From contig CM032663.1 in assembly GCA_019095985.1 (NCBI GenBank), positions 15,046,187 to 15,110,186 of the forward strand: a DNA stretch of 64,000 nt, written 5' to 3'. Source of the stretch: Streblospio benedicti (lineage: Eukaryota > Annelida > Polychaeta > Spionida > Spionidae). Below the pieces are notes generated by a model. The model was given only the letters and a program-made list of their open reading frames with translations. It did no database searches and had not been told where the DNA came from. This document shows positions 33,889 through 46,600 of the stretch, one piece after another; position 1 is the stretch's first letter, and each line of letters begins with the position of its first letter. Both the position numbers and the translations under genes were made by a program.

Positions 33889-36858
33889 TTAAACTGTCTC
33901 AACGCACTGTCCATTTTCATCGTTGCCCGGCTTTGCCACCTGATCATCCACCATTTTAACTGTCCACTGTTGGACAGGCTTTGGCGGCTCTTTATACGCA
34001 TGACAAACATGATTTGCAACCTTCAGAATAGATTCCATCATTTCATTGCATTTTAGACAGCGGGCACATGCATGATTCGTCACCTGGTTCATGTTGGACA
34101 TCTCCAGGTTACACTCCACACACATCACCTTTTCTTCATCAACTGGCTTCACGTGGATTCCCTGGGTGATTGCAATTGGTACCATAATGCTCTTGCCAGT
34201 GGCCGACTTTGCCTGGAGAAGTTTTGTCTTTACCGCTGAGTCAGACTTAGAAGATGACCTCCTTTTTTGCGGTGGTCGTTGCTTTGGAGTCGACGTGCCC
34301 ATGGGAGATTTTGAATTGCTGCCTGGCGACTTGGTTTCAGTTGCAGCAGATATGTCTACTTTTTTCATCATCTGGGGCGGTGGCTTGATGATCTTCTTGG
34401 CATCAGCAACAGCTTTCTGGCAAAGTGCTGCCATTTTCCCTGGACTCATATTACCAACTGGCTGGGCATTCAACAGATTGAGACTGCCGATTACTTTGGC
34501 TTTATCGCTGCCGTTCATATTAAGCTTCACTGGTGATGAGGCCTGTTGATGTTGTACTTTCTTGCTTGATTCTGCTGTGTGTGGTGGCGAATCAGTCACA
34601 CCTGCATTATTGGCCACTGTCACTTTCGGCGATCCACCTGATGTATCAATCTTGATTGCAAATGATTGCATGCCGGTGGATGCAGACAGTTCCGTTATGA
34701 ACTGTGATGCCACCTTGGCATTGGATCCTAAACCCCTTTCAGCCTTGGTATCTTTCGGTCGTACTCCTGACGATGTCCCAGTGTGGGATCGTGCACAAGT
34801 AGGTTGATGCTGAATGTACGAAGGAGCGTCCTTGAACAAAGTGTTGCACTCGTGGCATCGAACAACCTCTGCCTTTTTGCTACTTGTACCCGATTCGCAG
34901 CCAACTTTTCTGTGCTTTTCTAAATCCCCCATGTTGACAAACAGGTCAGAGCACTTGCTGCACATGAAGAGCTTCTGACCAGGTTGAACGTTCTTGTGCA
35001 CCTCTTTCATGTGAGCGAAAATAGACCGGAATCCAGGAATCCACAAGGGTGGTGAACAGTAGGTGCACTTGATCATTCTGCTATCGGCATTAGCTGTGCA
35101 CTGCTTGCGATGTTCTGACAAACTGGATTCAGAAACACAACGCTCTCCGCACTGAGTGCACACCCACATCCTTTTGGAGTCCGGACTCTCCAGCATTTTG
35201 CTTGCACCACTGACATTTGTTTTCTTCAGATCAAAAATGGGCTTACATTCTGCTCTCTTATGATGGGTCAACGTTCTACGATCGTAGAATGGCATGCCAC
35301 AATCAAGACATAAAATTCTATGAGGCTCATCTTGCAGAGGCTGAAAGGATACCGAATCTGGGGTAGACTTTTCTCCCTTGCTTGTCTGAGAGGACTTGTT
35401 TGTAGCAAGTTCAACAGCTTTCTCAGCAAGCTCCTTTGCAGCTGCACTGTCTCCTTGCTTTGCATTCGATTGGGACTTCTTTTGTGTTGTTGCTTTCTTC
35501 ATTTGAATTTTCATAGCGAATGCTGGTTTACTTGGACTTTCTGGTGCTTTTAACCCACTTTTTGCAGGACTTTTTGATCTGGGTGATGTAACCGAATCAT
35601 CAGAACCATTTTTGTCAGTCTCAACCTTCAAAGCTTTTCTCGATTGACCCCTAGGGCTAGAACTTGCTGCTCTTTTAGTTGGTGTTGTACTTTCTTGCTT
35701 GCCATGTCTTTGTTTTGCTCTCTCAGCTCTTGAAGGTGTTGACTGTTCCTAGCACCCTTTACTTTCATTCCTTTGGTTTAACCGTTCTCTTGAATTAGCT
35801 TTTTCATTGGTACCTTTAGTTTCCCCGCGCGTTTTAGCCCTGCCAGTTCTAGAAACAGCAGTTGCCATGTCGGTTTCCTTTATTCCTCGCACATTTTCTT
35901 TTTTATCGGCTTTTGCTGAAGGCGAAGCAGTTTTTGGTTTCGAGGGCGAAGCAGTTTCTGTAACTTTTTTAGACACATTTCTTGATTTAGATCTGTCTGT
36001 ACGTGTTGGTGGAGCTTTTTTCTCTTCTTTAATGTGGCTTTTACTCTTCCGTTGTGTTTTAGAAGATGATCTTGCTTTTGGTGTGGCATTTCCAGCTTTT
36101 GGGCTACTGGCAGAAATTTGTTTTTTAGGTGTACCTTCGACAGACTTACTTTTTGCAGAGGCTTTCACAGGCGATTTGCCTACATTTGATGTTTGTCTGG
36201 ATTCTCTTCTATTACTTCTCTTGACAGGTGACTGGGCCTTTGGTGTTTCTTTTTTCACTGGTGTCTTTGCCAGTGATTTGGCAGTGGGTGATTTTGCAGC
36301 AGACTTTTGGGGTCTTTGCTTCACTGTTTCTTTCTTATGTGATTTGGAAGGTGATTTTGATTGCTTAGTTTCCTTGGCGCGCTTTACAGCATTGCGGATC
36401 AATGTTTTGGATGCTTTCAAATTTGCAGGTGCTTTTTTCGGTTTCTGAAGAACTTTAGCTTTCGGTTTTTGACTTGAAGCTTTAGCCTTTGGTGTGGATA
36501 CTGGTGTTTTTACTGGAGATTTTGGTTTGATATCTTTTTTACCTTGTGCTTTCGGAGTCTTCACTTGTGGCTGTGGCTTAGCAGTTTCTTTTTTGGCTTT
36601 TTTTACAGAAACTGGAGTCTTCTTAGGAGTAACACTTTCCTTTTTAGCCTTCTTCACGGACGGGCAATACGGATTTTTAACAGCACTACTGCGTTGGCTT
36701 TTTGATGCATTTTCGTTGGACTTCTTAACAGACAGAGCAGCTTTTACCTTCTGTTTAATCACTTCTTTCCTGCTTGGAGCTTTGTTCACCTTTGCATTTC
36801 CCTTTTTCTGGGGTGACTTTTTACCTGCAGGTGGTTTCTTAGACGTTGCTTTAGCCAT
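33889..36858 (-). CDS. H1-like basic and C2H2 zinc-finger protein with an in-frame TAG
   Basis: One minus-strand reading frame runs from ATG 36858 to TAA 33889, broken only by TAG at 35749-35751. The first 369 codons are very rich in Lys, Ser, Pro and Thr, with many SPVK, TPKK and SPSK motifs, as in histone H1 tails and AT-hook-type chromatin proteins. The 619 codons after the TAG hold C2H2-like fingers (ILCLDCGMPFYDRR, WVCTQCGERC, MIKCTYC, FMCSKCSDLF, VVRCHECNTLF) and a C-terminal Cys/His pair region (VMCVECNLEM, CLKCNEMMES). The coding exon starts after TTTTTTCAG (ending 36865), and the ATG at 36858 follows. The role is probably nuclear and DNA-binding. TAG may be a pseudogenising change, an allele, a sequence error or a read-through site. 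Confidence 0.8.
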
Positions 36859-36865
36859 GACAATC

Positions 36866-37624
36866 TGAAAAAAGGTTTTATGTGTTTTATTCATGTTCAC
36901 ACATCATTCACTTCTACATATATATAATACATATAATAGGTTTAATATTTGAATTGGATATTCAATGCAGTATATCATTTGACATTCCAGGTAAAACAAG
37001 GCAGAATCAGTATTCTTTTAAATAGTGCTAAAGCTGAGTGGACATAGACAAAAATCCAAGATTATTATAATTTTACAAAGCTGTAAACACTCTGACTATG
37101 CACACAATTCAGCTGTTGTTTCAAATATTACGACAATTATATCTATGTCTACTTCAAAAAAGAAAAAAAAAAAGAAAATGTCTACTTCAAAATCTCAGAC
37201 AAAATAGTCTCATTATTTGAACTGGGAGAGACTTGCATTCACATTGTTGTTGTTTTGGATAGTTAATAGTGTGGTGGAAAAAAATGTTAAAAAAACAGCC
37301 AGATTGTGTGTAGAGCAAATGTTCCACTTATGGGCAGTTTACAGTGTGATTGTGATTCTTATGTAATTTTGCTCATAAATAATAGAAATACATGAAACAT
37401 TTTACCAGATTATCAAAACAAAATCAATGTTCTATCATTTCACAATACTAGAATACTAGCTTCAAATAAGTACCATAATTTCTGATTTTCGTTTTGGTGA
37501 TCAATTCCTCATATAGCCGAAGTGTGTATTCTACATATATGAGACCACCACCAAAGATTACATTCTACATGTACTGACTTCATTGGAAACATATTTGGAA
37601 ACTGAAAGTGAGTAGACATATATA
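36866..37624. other. Upstream intron of the zinc-finger gene, no coding seen
   Basis: AT-rich sequence upstream (minus sense) of the acceptor at about 36865. It should contain intron and perhaps an untranslated first exon, which I cannot place. Confidence 0.4.
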
Positions 37625-37807
37625 CAGTAGAATCTCCCATTAGATCCACCTCTATACAGAGACCACCTCTGTAATAGGACCACTTTTCAAGGTGCCAAAC
37701 CTTCATATTAAAAGTTACGAAAATGAACCTCCATAAAGAGACCACCTCTCTTCGAGACCATGTAACACACTGGTCCCAAAGGTGGTCCTAAAAGACAGGT
37801 TCTACTT
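37625..37807. mobile_element. Mariner-like MITE copy
   Basis: It starts CAGTAGAATCTCCCATTAG after TA and ends GACAGGTTCTACTT before TA. The interior has GACCACCTCT and GACCACTTTTC phrases shared with the copies at 22301, 40541, 60590 and 61421. TA on both sides fits Tc1/mariner target choice. Confidence 0.75.
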
Positions 37808-39801
37808 TATATACAGTGCATTCTTTGTGTATTCAAGAAGCATTCACAGAAAAATTCCCTTTTCTTGCATTGTTATATATTTTTCTTTCATTATTTTCAA
37901 AGTTTCATGATTTATGCATATGCATTTTGAAATCTTAACAGTGTGAGATATATAATTTATTCGCATCCAAATATGTTTAAATGCCCGAATGTCAGTGTAA
38001 TAAATCTTGGGTCTGTAAGTATTGTCCACCTACATCTTATCTAATATAATTTAATACTGGTAATCAAAATCATTGACGCATTCATTCTACCTGCCCCAAA
38101 AGTTGACTGTCCTGTTAATGTTATCCATAAATTTGTATATGAATCTATAAATAAACCACAGACCACAACGCACACAGTTCACCAATAGCTCCGCCCTTTG
38201 ACTGAGTTGCTTTGTGTACGCTGTCCATTATGCTTGCCATAATGGATACTTGTAAGCCCAGGTACCGATTGTTTGCAGATGGAATGCGGATAACCACCAA
38301 ACGTCGAGTACATAAAGGACGCAACAAATCTTACTATACATATTTTTGCAGGGCTTACCATATCCGATAAAACAAAAGAGATTTAAACTAACCAACTATC
38401 CCGATTTTCCAGGTGTTTCACCGCTCTCAGTCGATGTTCAAGGTTGCTTCTTGATGCCACTGATAGATGTCGCTTTCGTCGGTGATATTTTAATGTCGCC
38501 ACCTTACGGGAAAGTCTTACACTTTTGCCGTGTGATGCGCCACCTGTCAATCAAGTGGGAAACAACTGCAACGGCAGAGATTTTTGGTTTGCGTTGTGCA
38601 TATAAAAAGATGATGCGGCTACTTGTATAACTTTTGATGGATATGAAAATACTGAAGTTTGTGTTAATGGCATTGCTGAATATGAATGGTATTTAAATAT
38701 ATTACCATCATATTCAGAGTCAGCAATTTGTGCAATTATATGAGATTAGAATCTGGGCATATTTTATTTGCTCATATATGCATTGCCTCCCTATACTGGC
38801 AGATCCAGGTTTTTCGGAAAGCTTAAGCCTAGATTTCCTTATTGAGTGCCATGAGCTTGTACAGGAATTTGTCACATGGATAACTAGTTTTGTTGCATGG
38901 AACATGCAACAAAACTAGCGCGTTGTCGCATGAACCGTTTCAGTGCTATTTATATATTGACCTATTTCATTTCCTGTCCATGCAACAATTAACGCTAGGT
39001 CAGAAATCTACATTGTAGCTTAACTTTATTAAAATTCCATATTGAACAACATCATGAGCTTGGACAATATTGTATTTTGACACAATTCATGCATTGGTGT
39101 CGCCCATAACATTTGAACATCTCATTGGCTAATAATAATGCTTGTTCAGGAATTCTAAGCTAACGGTGATGTTGCAGCAGCTAGTGGATCTCATGAGTGT
39201 TGCATGCACCAGAGCTCATGAAGAAGCAGGAAACCTCATGAAAATAAGACACTATTTTTTCGTCAGTCCCTCCATCCCACATCTGCGAATATTTCCTCCT
39301 GTACTGGGCCTCGGGTTAGTTGAGTTTCATTTATACTCTTTCATACTAGTACTGTATGTGTTTGAAGTGCATGTGGTATAATGAGACGTAAACTCACGAT
39401 CATTAGCTAATCTTTAATACTAGCATGAAAGGTAGCTGACGATTCTCCTCATAATGCTGATATGATAACATGGTGGATATAAGAGATCCAGCTATCGCCC
39501 ATGCGTAAATTGGGGGGGGGGGGGCTTGTTTGCAACATCCCTTTTTTTCTTTGTGTTTTTCCACATCCCACAAATTTTCTGCCTTTCCCCCACAGCCCAC
39601 CCATATAGGCAGATCCAGATGGGACACAGAGAGCAAGCTCTTTTCAAATTTTGTCACCCCATTGTGGCTCATATCTATCTCTAATTTTTGTGTATGGTTT
39701 GAGGAGGGGGGTCTTCAGAGGCCAGGGGTGTGTATTTCTGCTATAATTATGCGTGTATGGGGAATTGAAGAAGGTGATTTTTTGTAATACAGAGGCATTT
39801 G
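37808..39801. other. Intergenic, possible promoter region, nothing firm
   Basis: No recognisable gene. At 38350-38630 the base composition is more GC-rich than its surroundings and could be a promoter or first exon of a flanking gene, but no feature decides this. GGCAGATCCAGGTTTTT at about 38800 recurs at 61470. A G run lies at 39510-39525. Confidence 0.35.
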
Positions 39802-40179
39802 GGGATCGTTCACTAATGACGTCATTGCATTTTCGAGCATTTCTGACCCCCCACCACATTATTCTTCACAACCCCTAACCATCCACCCACCCCGGTTCTT
39901 ACTACTAATCATATGAACTGTAAGCAGCAACTGATACATTGCTATGGAAAAAAACCAATACTCGTATTCACAACATATTGATAGTTTGCATTTAATACAA
40001 TTCCATTGGAAAATTGTTGACATGAGAACTTTTTACGTCTGCAACCTACCCCCACCTCCACAGTCCGCGATGACGTCATTTTTCTCTCCGGGAACCTCCA
40101 CCCGTCCCCGCCCCCGTCATCATTTGTCATCATTTTCAAACCCCACTACACCCCAACCCCGTCATTTGTGGACGATCCC
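39802..40179. mobile_element. MITE with GGGATCGTYCAC inverted ends
   Basis: The left end GGGATCGTTCACTAATGACG and the inverse of the right end, GGGATCGTCCACAAATGACG, match at about 18 of 20 positions. TTG lies directly outside both ends (39799-39801 and 40180-40182). The interior is C-rich and non-coding. The ends resemble those of short ISL2EU/IS4EU-type elements in marine animals, a loose resemblance only. Confidence 0.65.
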
Positions 40180-40540
40180 TTGGGCACATTTGATATTATA
40201 AATTATAAATAAATCTCGTACGCTTATGGGTCCAGTTTAAAAGGATGTATCGAATGAAAACACTCGGTATAGGAAGGTAAAATGCACAGTGTACATCATA
40301 TGTGATATTATGCATGTGGAAAAATAGCAGGGGGATTATCTTTGATGACATTATGTTATTTTACTATCCCTATGAGGTTAAGTCAGGATATCACACCACG
40401 TACCATGTGGTGGCGTTCAAACTCACGACCATGTATGGGGTAAGATGGAATAGCTGAATAATCCACTCCATCTGTGGGAGCTATATGTTATATAAACATT
40501 ATATAGTTCTCGCGGTATTCAGACTAGACTGAATTGAAGT

Positions 40541-40906
40541 ACAGCAGAACCTCCAATTAAGACCATTCTCAAGTCTCAGCAAAAATCCAGGGTCATTCCC
40601 ATTAATTTTCTAACCATTCTCAGTTACCAATTTCAGTTTCACAACTCCTCACAATTCTCAAAGAAAATGGACCCCCATTCTCATTTCTCATAAAAAATGT
40701 AGGGCCATTCTCACATCTCAAAATAGGTGTATTTCCCTCCCAGATAACCTCCATATTGAGACCACCTCTATAATGGGACCACTTTTCACGGTCCCAAACT
40801 TTCAAAAAGTTATTAAAAGATATTAAAACCTCTGTATAGAGACTACCTCCCTATTGAGACCACCTAACACTGGCCCGAAAGGTGGTCCTAATAGAGAGGT
40901 TCTGAA
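40541..40906. mobile_element. Mariner-like MITE copy with internal insertion
   Basis: It starts CAGCAGAACCTCCAATTAAG after TA and ends GGTGGTCCTAATAGAGAGG then TTCTG. The interior has the usual GAGACCACCTC phrases, but about 170 bp of unrelated, CATTCTCA-rich repeated phrases (about 40565-40735) lie after the left end. Confidence 0.65.
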
Positions 40907-41485
40907 TGATAAACCTAATAATGTAAAATACCGATACTTGAAAGCTCATAAAATAAGTAGCAGTCTCTCTTTAAACAAAGGCAATATCTATATTGTACTG
41001 AACCCGCAATTCGTGAACTTGTACTAAAAGTACTTATCCAAAATCGGGTAACGGTCATATAATGACTAAATGTCCAGACCCCCAGAGGGAATGTAAGCAT
41101 AAGTAGGTACAGTGAATCATGTGGGCAACTCCTATATAAAGACACCTGTCTTTATTGTGCACATTTTCACTTCTCCATATAATACCCACATAAGACTCTT
41201 CACACTGTAAATGGAAAGTAAGAAGTGAAACACTAATTCCTAAACAGACATGTGTCCACTGTCCACATGAACAGGTTGCACTGTAAACAAGCTGGTTAAA
41301 TATCTCATGTTATGTGGTTGCTGCCATTGACCACTAAGTTAGTGGCACTAACTATTGGAAGCTGGCAGTAGCGTAGCTACTGTAACGCACACAACGCAGT
41401 GCGTACACACTGATTTATTTATTTTCTTCCCTGAAAGAAAACATGGATCGTGTAAAAATTGTAAAAATCTGTGGGGAATCCCCTC

Positions 41486-41695
<210 letters not shown>

Positions 41696-41857
41696 CCCCC
41701 CCGATAGGCTTTGTGCCTGTGGCGCTCACTGCAGTGCCTTCGGCACTCTTTTTCAAAATGTAGTTGTGCATACACATCAGCAAAATCCTGCCAACACCAA
41801 TGGCTGGTTTGAAAATTTAAACTCTTATTGATCATTAGAAGACAATGGCTGACCAGT

Positions 41858-42314
41858 CAGGCTTGTAGCAAGGTTGTGGCAGAGGAGGCGGTCGCCTCCT
41901 CGCTTTTGGCTTAGCCTCACTCGCCTCCTCGCTCTTCAGATTTCGCCTACTGTCTTTTTGTTTAAAAAACTATATAGCAGTTCTTGATAATCTTATTCCC
42001 CAATTGCAATTAATTTATTGTGTGATTTAGTATATTTCTAATGTAAAACCAAACAATTGTTATTGTATCATTAGTGATCTTGTAATATTTTATTCCAATG
42101 ATTTCAAACATAATGCTCACTGCGAATGGATCATTGTGTTTGGTGTAGACATTTTGTTTTGCTGTTGTTTTTTCTTAAATTTTCCATATCCATGTATTAG
42201 CACATTTTATTTGTTTATGTTAAAAGGGGTATTAATTTTTAACAAAAAGACAATTTTACTTCTCATTTCATGAGCAAATTACGCCTTGCTTTTTAAGCTC
42301 TGGCTACGGGCCTG
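41858..42314. mobile_element. hAT-like non-autonomous element
   Basis: The left end CAGGCTTGTAGCAAG and the inverse of the right end, CAGGCCCGTAGCCAG, match and resemble hAT termini (CAG...GTAGC). The interior has the short repeated phrase GCCTCCTCGC. I could not see a matching 8-bp target duplication. Confidence 0.5.
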
Positions 42315-43653
42315 CCAGGTAAATAGTACGTGTAAGCAAACCGTAAGCAACACTTGGTTAATATATTCTGATAGTGTGGAGTAAGTTGTGTTGTTGAAGC
42401 ACATTGGATAGCATTTAGAAAATTATGTTTTGCCAGGAATAAGGATTTCGGTCGAAGGTAATAGTTACCATGCTTTTAATTCAAATTTTGCTAAATGCAT
42501 GCTTACATAGCTTACATAGTTATAATTAATGGCATAGGATATTATGAAATGACTTAAATGACTCACTTTAAAAATGTTTTCATAGTGAAAGATGCCCGTA
42601 AAAAACATTGCATCTATAGAACCGTCCAATTCACAGCGAGATTGTTCAACAACAGTGCATTGAATAGTATATTGAATAGTTAAATGTGAAACTATTATAG
42701 ACTTCTCATTCGAAGCAACATTCTTCATTATCTTTGTTTATTTGTTTTCTATTTCTTATGAATATACTTTCCAAGTCGAAAATCCTCCAAAACTGTCACA
42801 TGAAACCCAAGTCATTTAATAAATGTGATTAATATGATTTATGGGGAAAATGTGTGATAAAGAAAGTTAGAGAAAATAGGTTGTGACAACATAGATGTTG
42901 CTATTCAATGTCATCAATTATTTCACATGCATATGCTTTTTGGTCCGCCGTCATGCAATGTCATTGTACTAATAGTCAGTGTTTAAAAAACACCATCTAT
43001 TTTCATATTTTATCATTGTATTTGTATAAATAGACTATCTTATGTACTGTCTATCATGTTTTATTCATGTTAAAAACGACTTAATAAATTATTTTAGATA
43101 ATTTTGATTTCTAAAAATGTGTTGATTTTAATAGAGTGATCTTTTGTTTCACCTGCTTAATCGATGCGGTGTTACGTTTTGTATACGCAATGACGTGCCT
43201 GTGTTACGTTGAACGTTTGTTATACATAGTTGAAGAACGTAACTTACCTTTACAGGTAAAACTCTGCAATGGTGTAGGTACTTTGATTGCTTTTATTACT
43301 TTTAAAATGTCATCTGATGAGCATGTTAGCCGTACGCGTCTTCGCCCACTTTGGAAAAACTAAAATAAATGCGTAGATTCTGTACGCATCTAAAATCATG
43401 TTATTTTTATAACCACCGTGTGAAAATGTGGCTACCCTGCCACCTTAACCCGATGCCCTAAATTTGCATATTACCCGACAATACACTAAAAAAACAGCTA
43501 TCTGTGAAAGAAGACAAAATTTTATTGGACATTCAAAACTTGTCAACCATAATAGGTATGTCATACTTATTTCAATGTAATGGTTTTAATAATTTTTTTG
43601 AACAAGAAATTATATGTTAGCATATTGTGTTTCACCATTTCAGAACATTCAAC
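42315..43653. other. Upstream region of ELP4
   Basis: AT-rich and non-coding. From about 43150 to 43380 it is richer in CG (TACGCAATGACGTGCC, CCGTACGCGTCTTCG), which would suit a promoter for the ELP4 gene. TTTCAG at 43638-43643, just before the start codon, is a possible acceptor of a 5' untranslated intron. Promoter elements cannot be fixed by eye. Confidence 0.35.
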
Positions 43654-46600
43654 ATGGCTTCCTCAAGAGGAAATGTGACTAGTTTTCAAAAGAAACAACG
43701 CGGGAAAGGGTTGAATATTCTGGGGACACGAACTTCTCTTCACAACAATCAATTACTTATATCAACAGGAATACCCTCACTTGATAATGTCATTGGTAGA
43801 AATTTTACATTGCTCTAAATATGATAATTACTTGAATTATCGCTCACCATGCATCACAATTTCATAGAACGTCTAGTACTAGTACTTGCTATGTATTTGA
43901 CAGAACAGTTTTTTAAAGACTAGGTTATGTCATATGGGGCAATTTATAGCCAAAGAATATATTTCAGTGACATCTAGCTGTCTCATCTTCATATGTAATG
44001 TGAAGCTTCATTATTGCTATTAAATTAAGATTTGATGTAGTATGGCACTGCACAATTTATATTGTGTATAGATATTGCCCCAAGACTTGGACCATATTAA
44101 GTGCCATTTAAGTGGGTAATGCTGGTGAAATGTTAACTTACCCTGTGTCTGATTTCAGGTGGTGGTCTTGCTGTTGGCACAATAATGTTAATCGGTACGT
44201 AAGCTGTTTAGTTAAAACAGTAGATCTATACGTAGTTACATATTTTTAAACTTGATATTTATAAGATAATAATAACACTATATTAAGGTACGTGATGGGA
44301 CTTAGAATTATATTATATACAATATACTAAAAAGAAATCAAGACCTTTGATCGACCACGTTAGATTTTTTAACTAGTATTTTATGGGATCTTGTGTAGAA
44401 ATTGACAAGGAAAATCTCTAAATATTTACACTGTCTGATGTTGTGTGTTGACAGAAATACCTCAATACGGATAGGGAATCGTCTTATTATTTTTTCCTAT
44501 GTGATGTAAGATATACTCTAGATGTGATTTTTTCATAATGTTTGACCACACGCGCTTCAGTCTGATGACTGGCCTTAATTAATGAATTTGATTTAGGCAA
44601 AGTATGTTGACATTTGTAGAGGAAGACACATTTTCAAGCTACAGTCATACAGTTCTGAAGTACTTCCTGGCAGAAGGTGTAGTCAATAAGCATCATGTTT
44701 TTCTTGCTAGTGCTGACGTCCAACCTGCTAACATACTGGAGGTAAAGGTCTTTTCCAATAGCACTAGATGCGGGTGCATCATTTCAACACATGTTTTCAA
44801 ACCGACGCATCAGAGAAAAATGTGTGGGCCGCTTTGAAAATGTGTGTCGGAAATATGGCACTCATATCTAGGTAATCATATTTCTATGAGTTTGTGATGA
44901 AAGTCATTTTTTTGAAAATATATTTGGAAAATATTATATTCAAATTGTAATCTCATAATTGTATGGTAATCTGTAATCTGTAAGGTTACGTTGCCTCAAT
45001 CAAAAGTGACATAAATTGGCAACGGAAAGAGAGAGCGCAGTGTTTAATTTAGTCTGTCACTGCGCCACCGACCAGGGATGCATTGAATTGGTCGATGGAC
45101 TCTGCAGTGACTTGATATTCCTGTAGCTGATTCCACTCGCGAATAGTTCGTGGAAAATAAGAGTTCTCAGATGGCTGGGTTCTACAGCGTGGAACAGCAA
45201 AACACTTAGAGTTGTTGGTAACTGAGCGGCTCACAATACTCGTGTTGATTTCGCTCCGCAAATGTCTGTCTCGAATCGGACGTTTGTTTCTCCTCAGTGG
45301 TACAAGGAAAACATCCGGACGCATGGCAGGCAGGTGTCCCTCCCGATTTTTGTACATCAGGGTGAGCCTGCACGCTTTCCTTCGCTCCTGGAGTAGAGGA
45401 ATGTCTAGCCGTAGCATCATACGCGTAACACAACCGGGGTCTCACGAGCGGTAGTCGCCAGTAATAAAACGGATAGCCTGTCTCTGGACTCGTTCAAGAC
45501 GGTCGATATCTCGAGCTTTGTGCGGGTCCCAAACTGGCGCCGCGTATTCTAAGATGGGACGTACAAGTGAGAGGTATGCAATGTGCTTGGTGTCTTCAGG
45601 ACACATTCTGAGATTTCTCCGCAAAAATCCTAGCACGGAAGATGCCTTTTTGCAGGATTTAGTTATGTGTTCTTCCCAGCTGAGAGTGTCCGATATCGTG
45701 ACCCCGAGATATGGGGTGTTTTTGGTATTTGGTGAATTAGAAAAGTTTGTTTCTTTTTAATTTGGTCATGCTCTCTATCTGTTCCTTAATGTCATTATTG
45801 ATATATTTTAGGAGCTTCCTGGTCCTATAATTGATGATCCCGGAAAACTAGATGAAGATAGCTCTAAAGATATGGACATGAAAATAGCTTGGAGATACAA
45901 AAACATGCCTCAAGTACAGGTAACCTAATCATATTAGAAATTTGATATATTCTTTACATGTTTGATTACACTAATTTTGCTTTGCAAAATCATAATATTT
46001 CAAAAGTTACAAAAAAATGGTGAAGTTTGCTGTGAATATATTCATAATTTGTTTTTATTTTTACGTCATGTGTTTAGTCATCTCCCGTGGGACCGAAATA
46101 TGGACATTATTATGATATGACCAAGACTATGGATTCTGAACTGTTAGCTAATACAGAAAAGACCTTATTACATGTTGAAGAGGATGTAGAGAATAAATGT
46201 TCATCATGGTATACTGCTTTATTCCAAACTTGAATATAAAATCTGATCAATAATTAGTTTTTAATTTTATTTGCTTTGATCATATTTTAATAAATTAATA
46301 AAATACATATGACGCTAGATGATCATATGGTATTAGATAAATTTAACTTCTTCCCAAGTCTTCTAAATGTGCAAATTATTTTTATTTTATTTAACTGATA
46401 TTATAATAACCAGTCCATTCTTTTCGCCAGTGGTCAGCTTCTATCACCATCATATGCTTTAGTTTTGAGAGGAATCAAAGATGTAATAGAAAGTGGAAAA
46501 TTTAGCACAAGTATACAAACACATCAAAGAAATATTTTAAGAATAGGTATGTTCTGATTACTTTATTGCATCAAATATGATAATTATACTTTATGGTTAC

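Noticed and set aside
35807-36868. Long plus-strand frames rich in F, L and V opposite the basic gene
   Set aside because: They are the antisense of Lys/Ser/Pro-rich coding sequence, a known cause of spurious long frames.
38346-38630. 94-codon plus-strand frame in a moderately GC-rich stretch
   Set aside because: No domain, start context or splice context supports it; it could equally be promoter sequence.
39142-39381. Frame starting FRNSKLTVMLQQL, which recalls the kinesin NSKLT motif
   Set aside because: Only five residues match, there is no P-loop or other kinesin motif nearby, and the rest of the frame is unlike kinesin.
43136-43363. 75-codon frame just upstream of ELP4
   Set aside because: No recognisable content, and it lies in what looks like the ELP4 promoter or 5' region.
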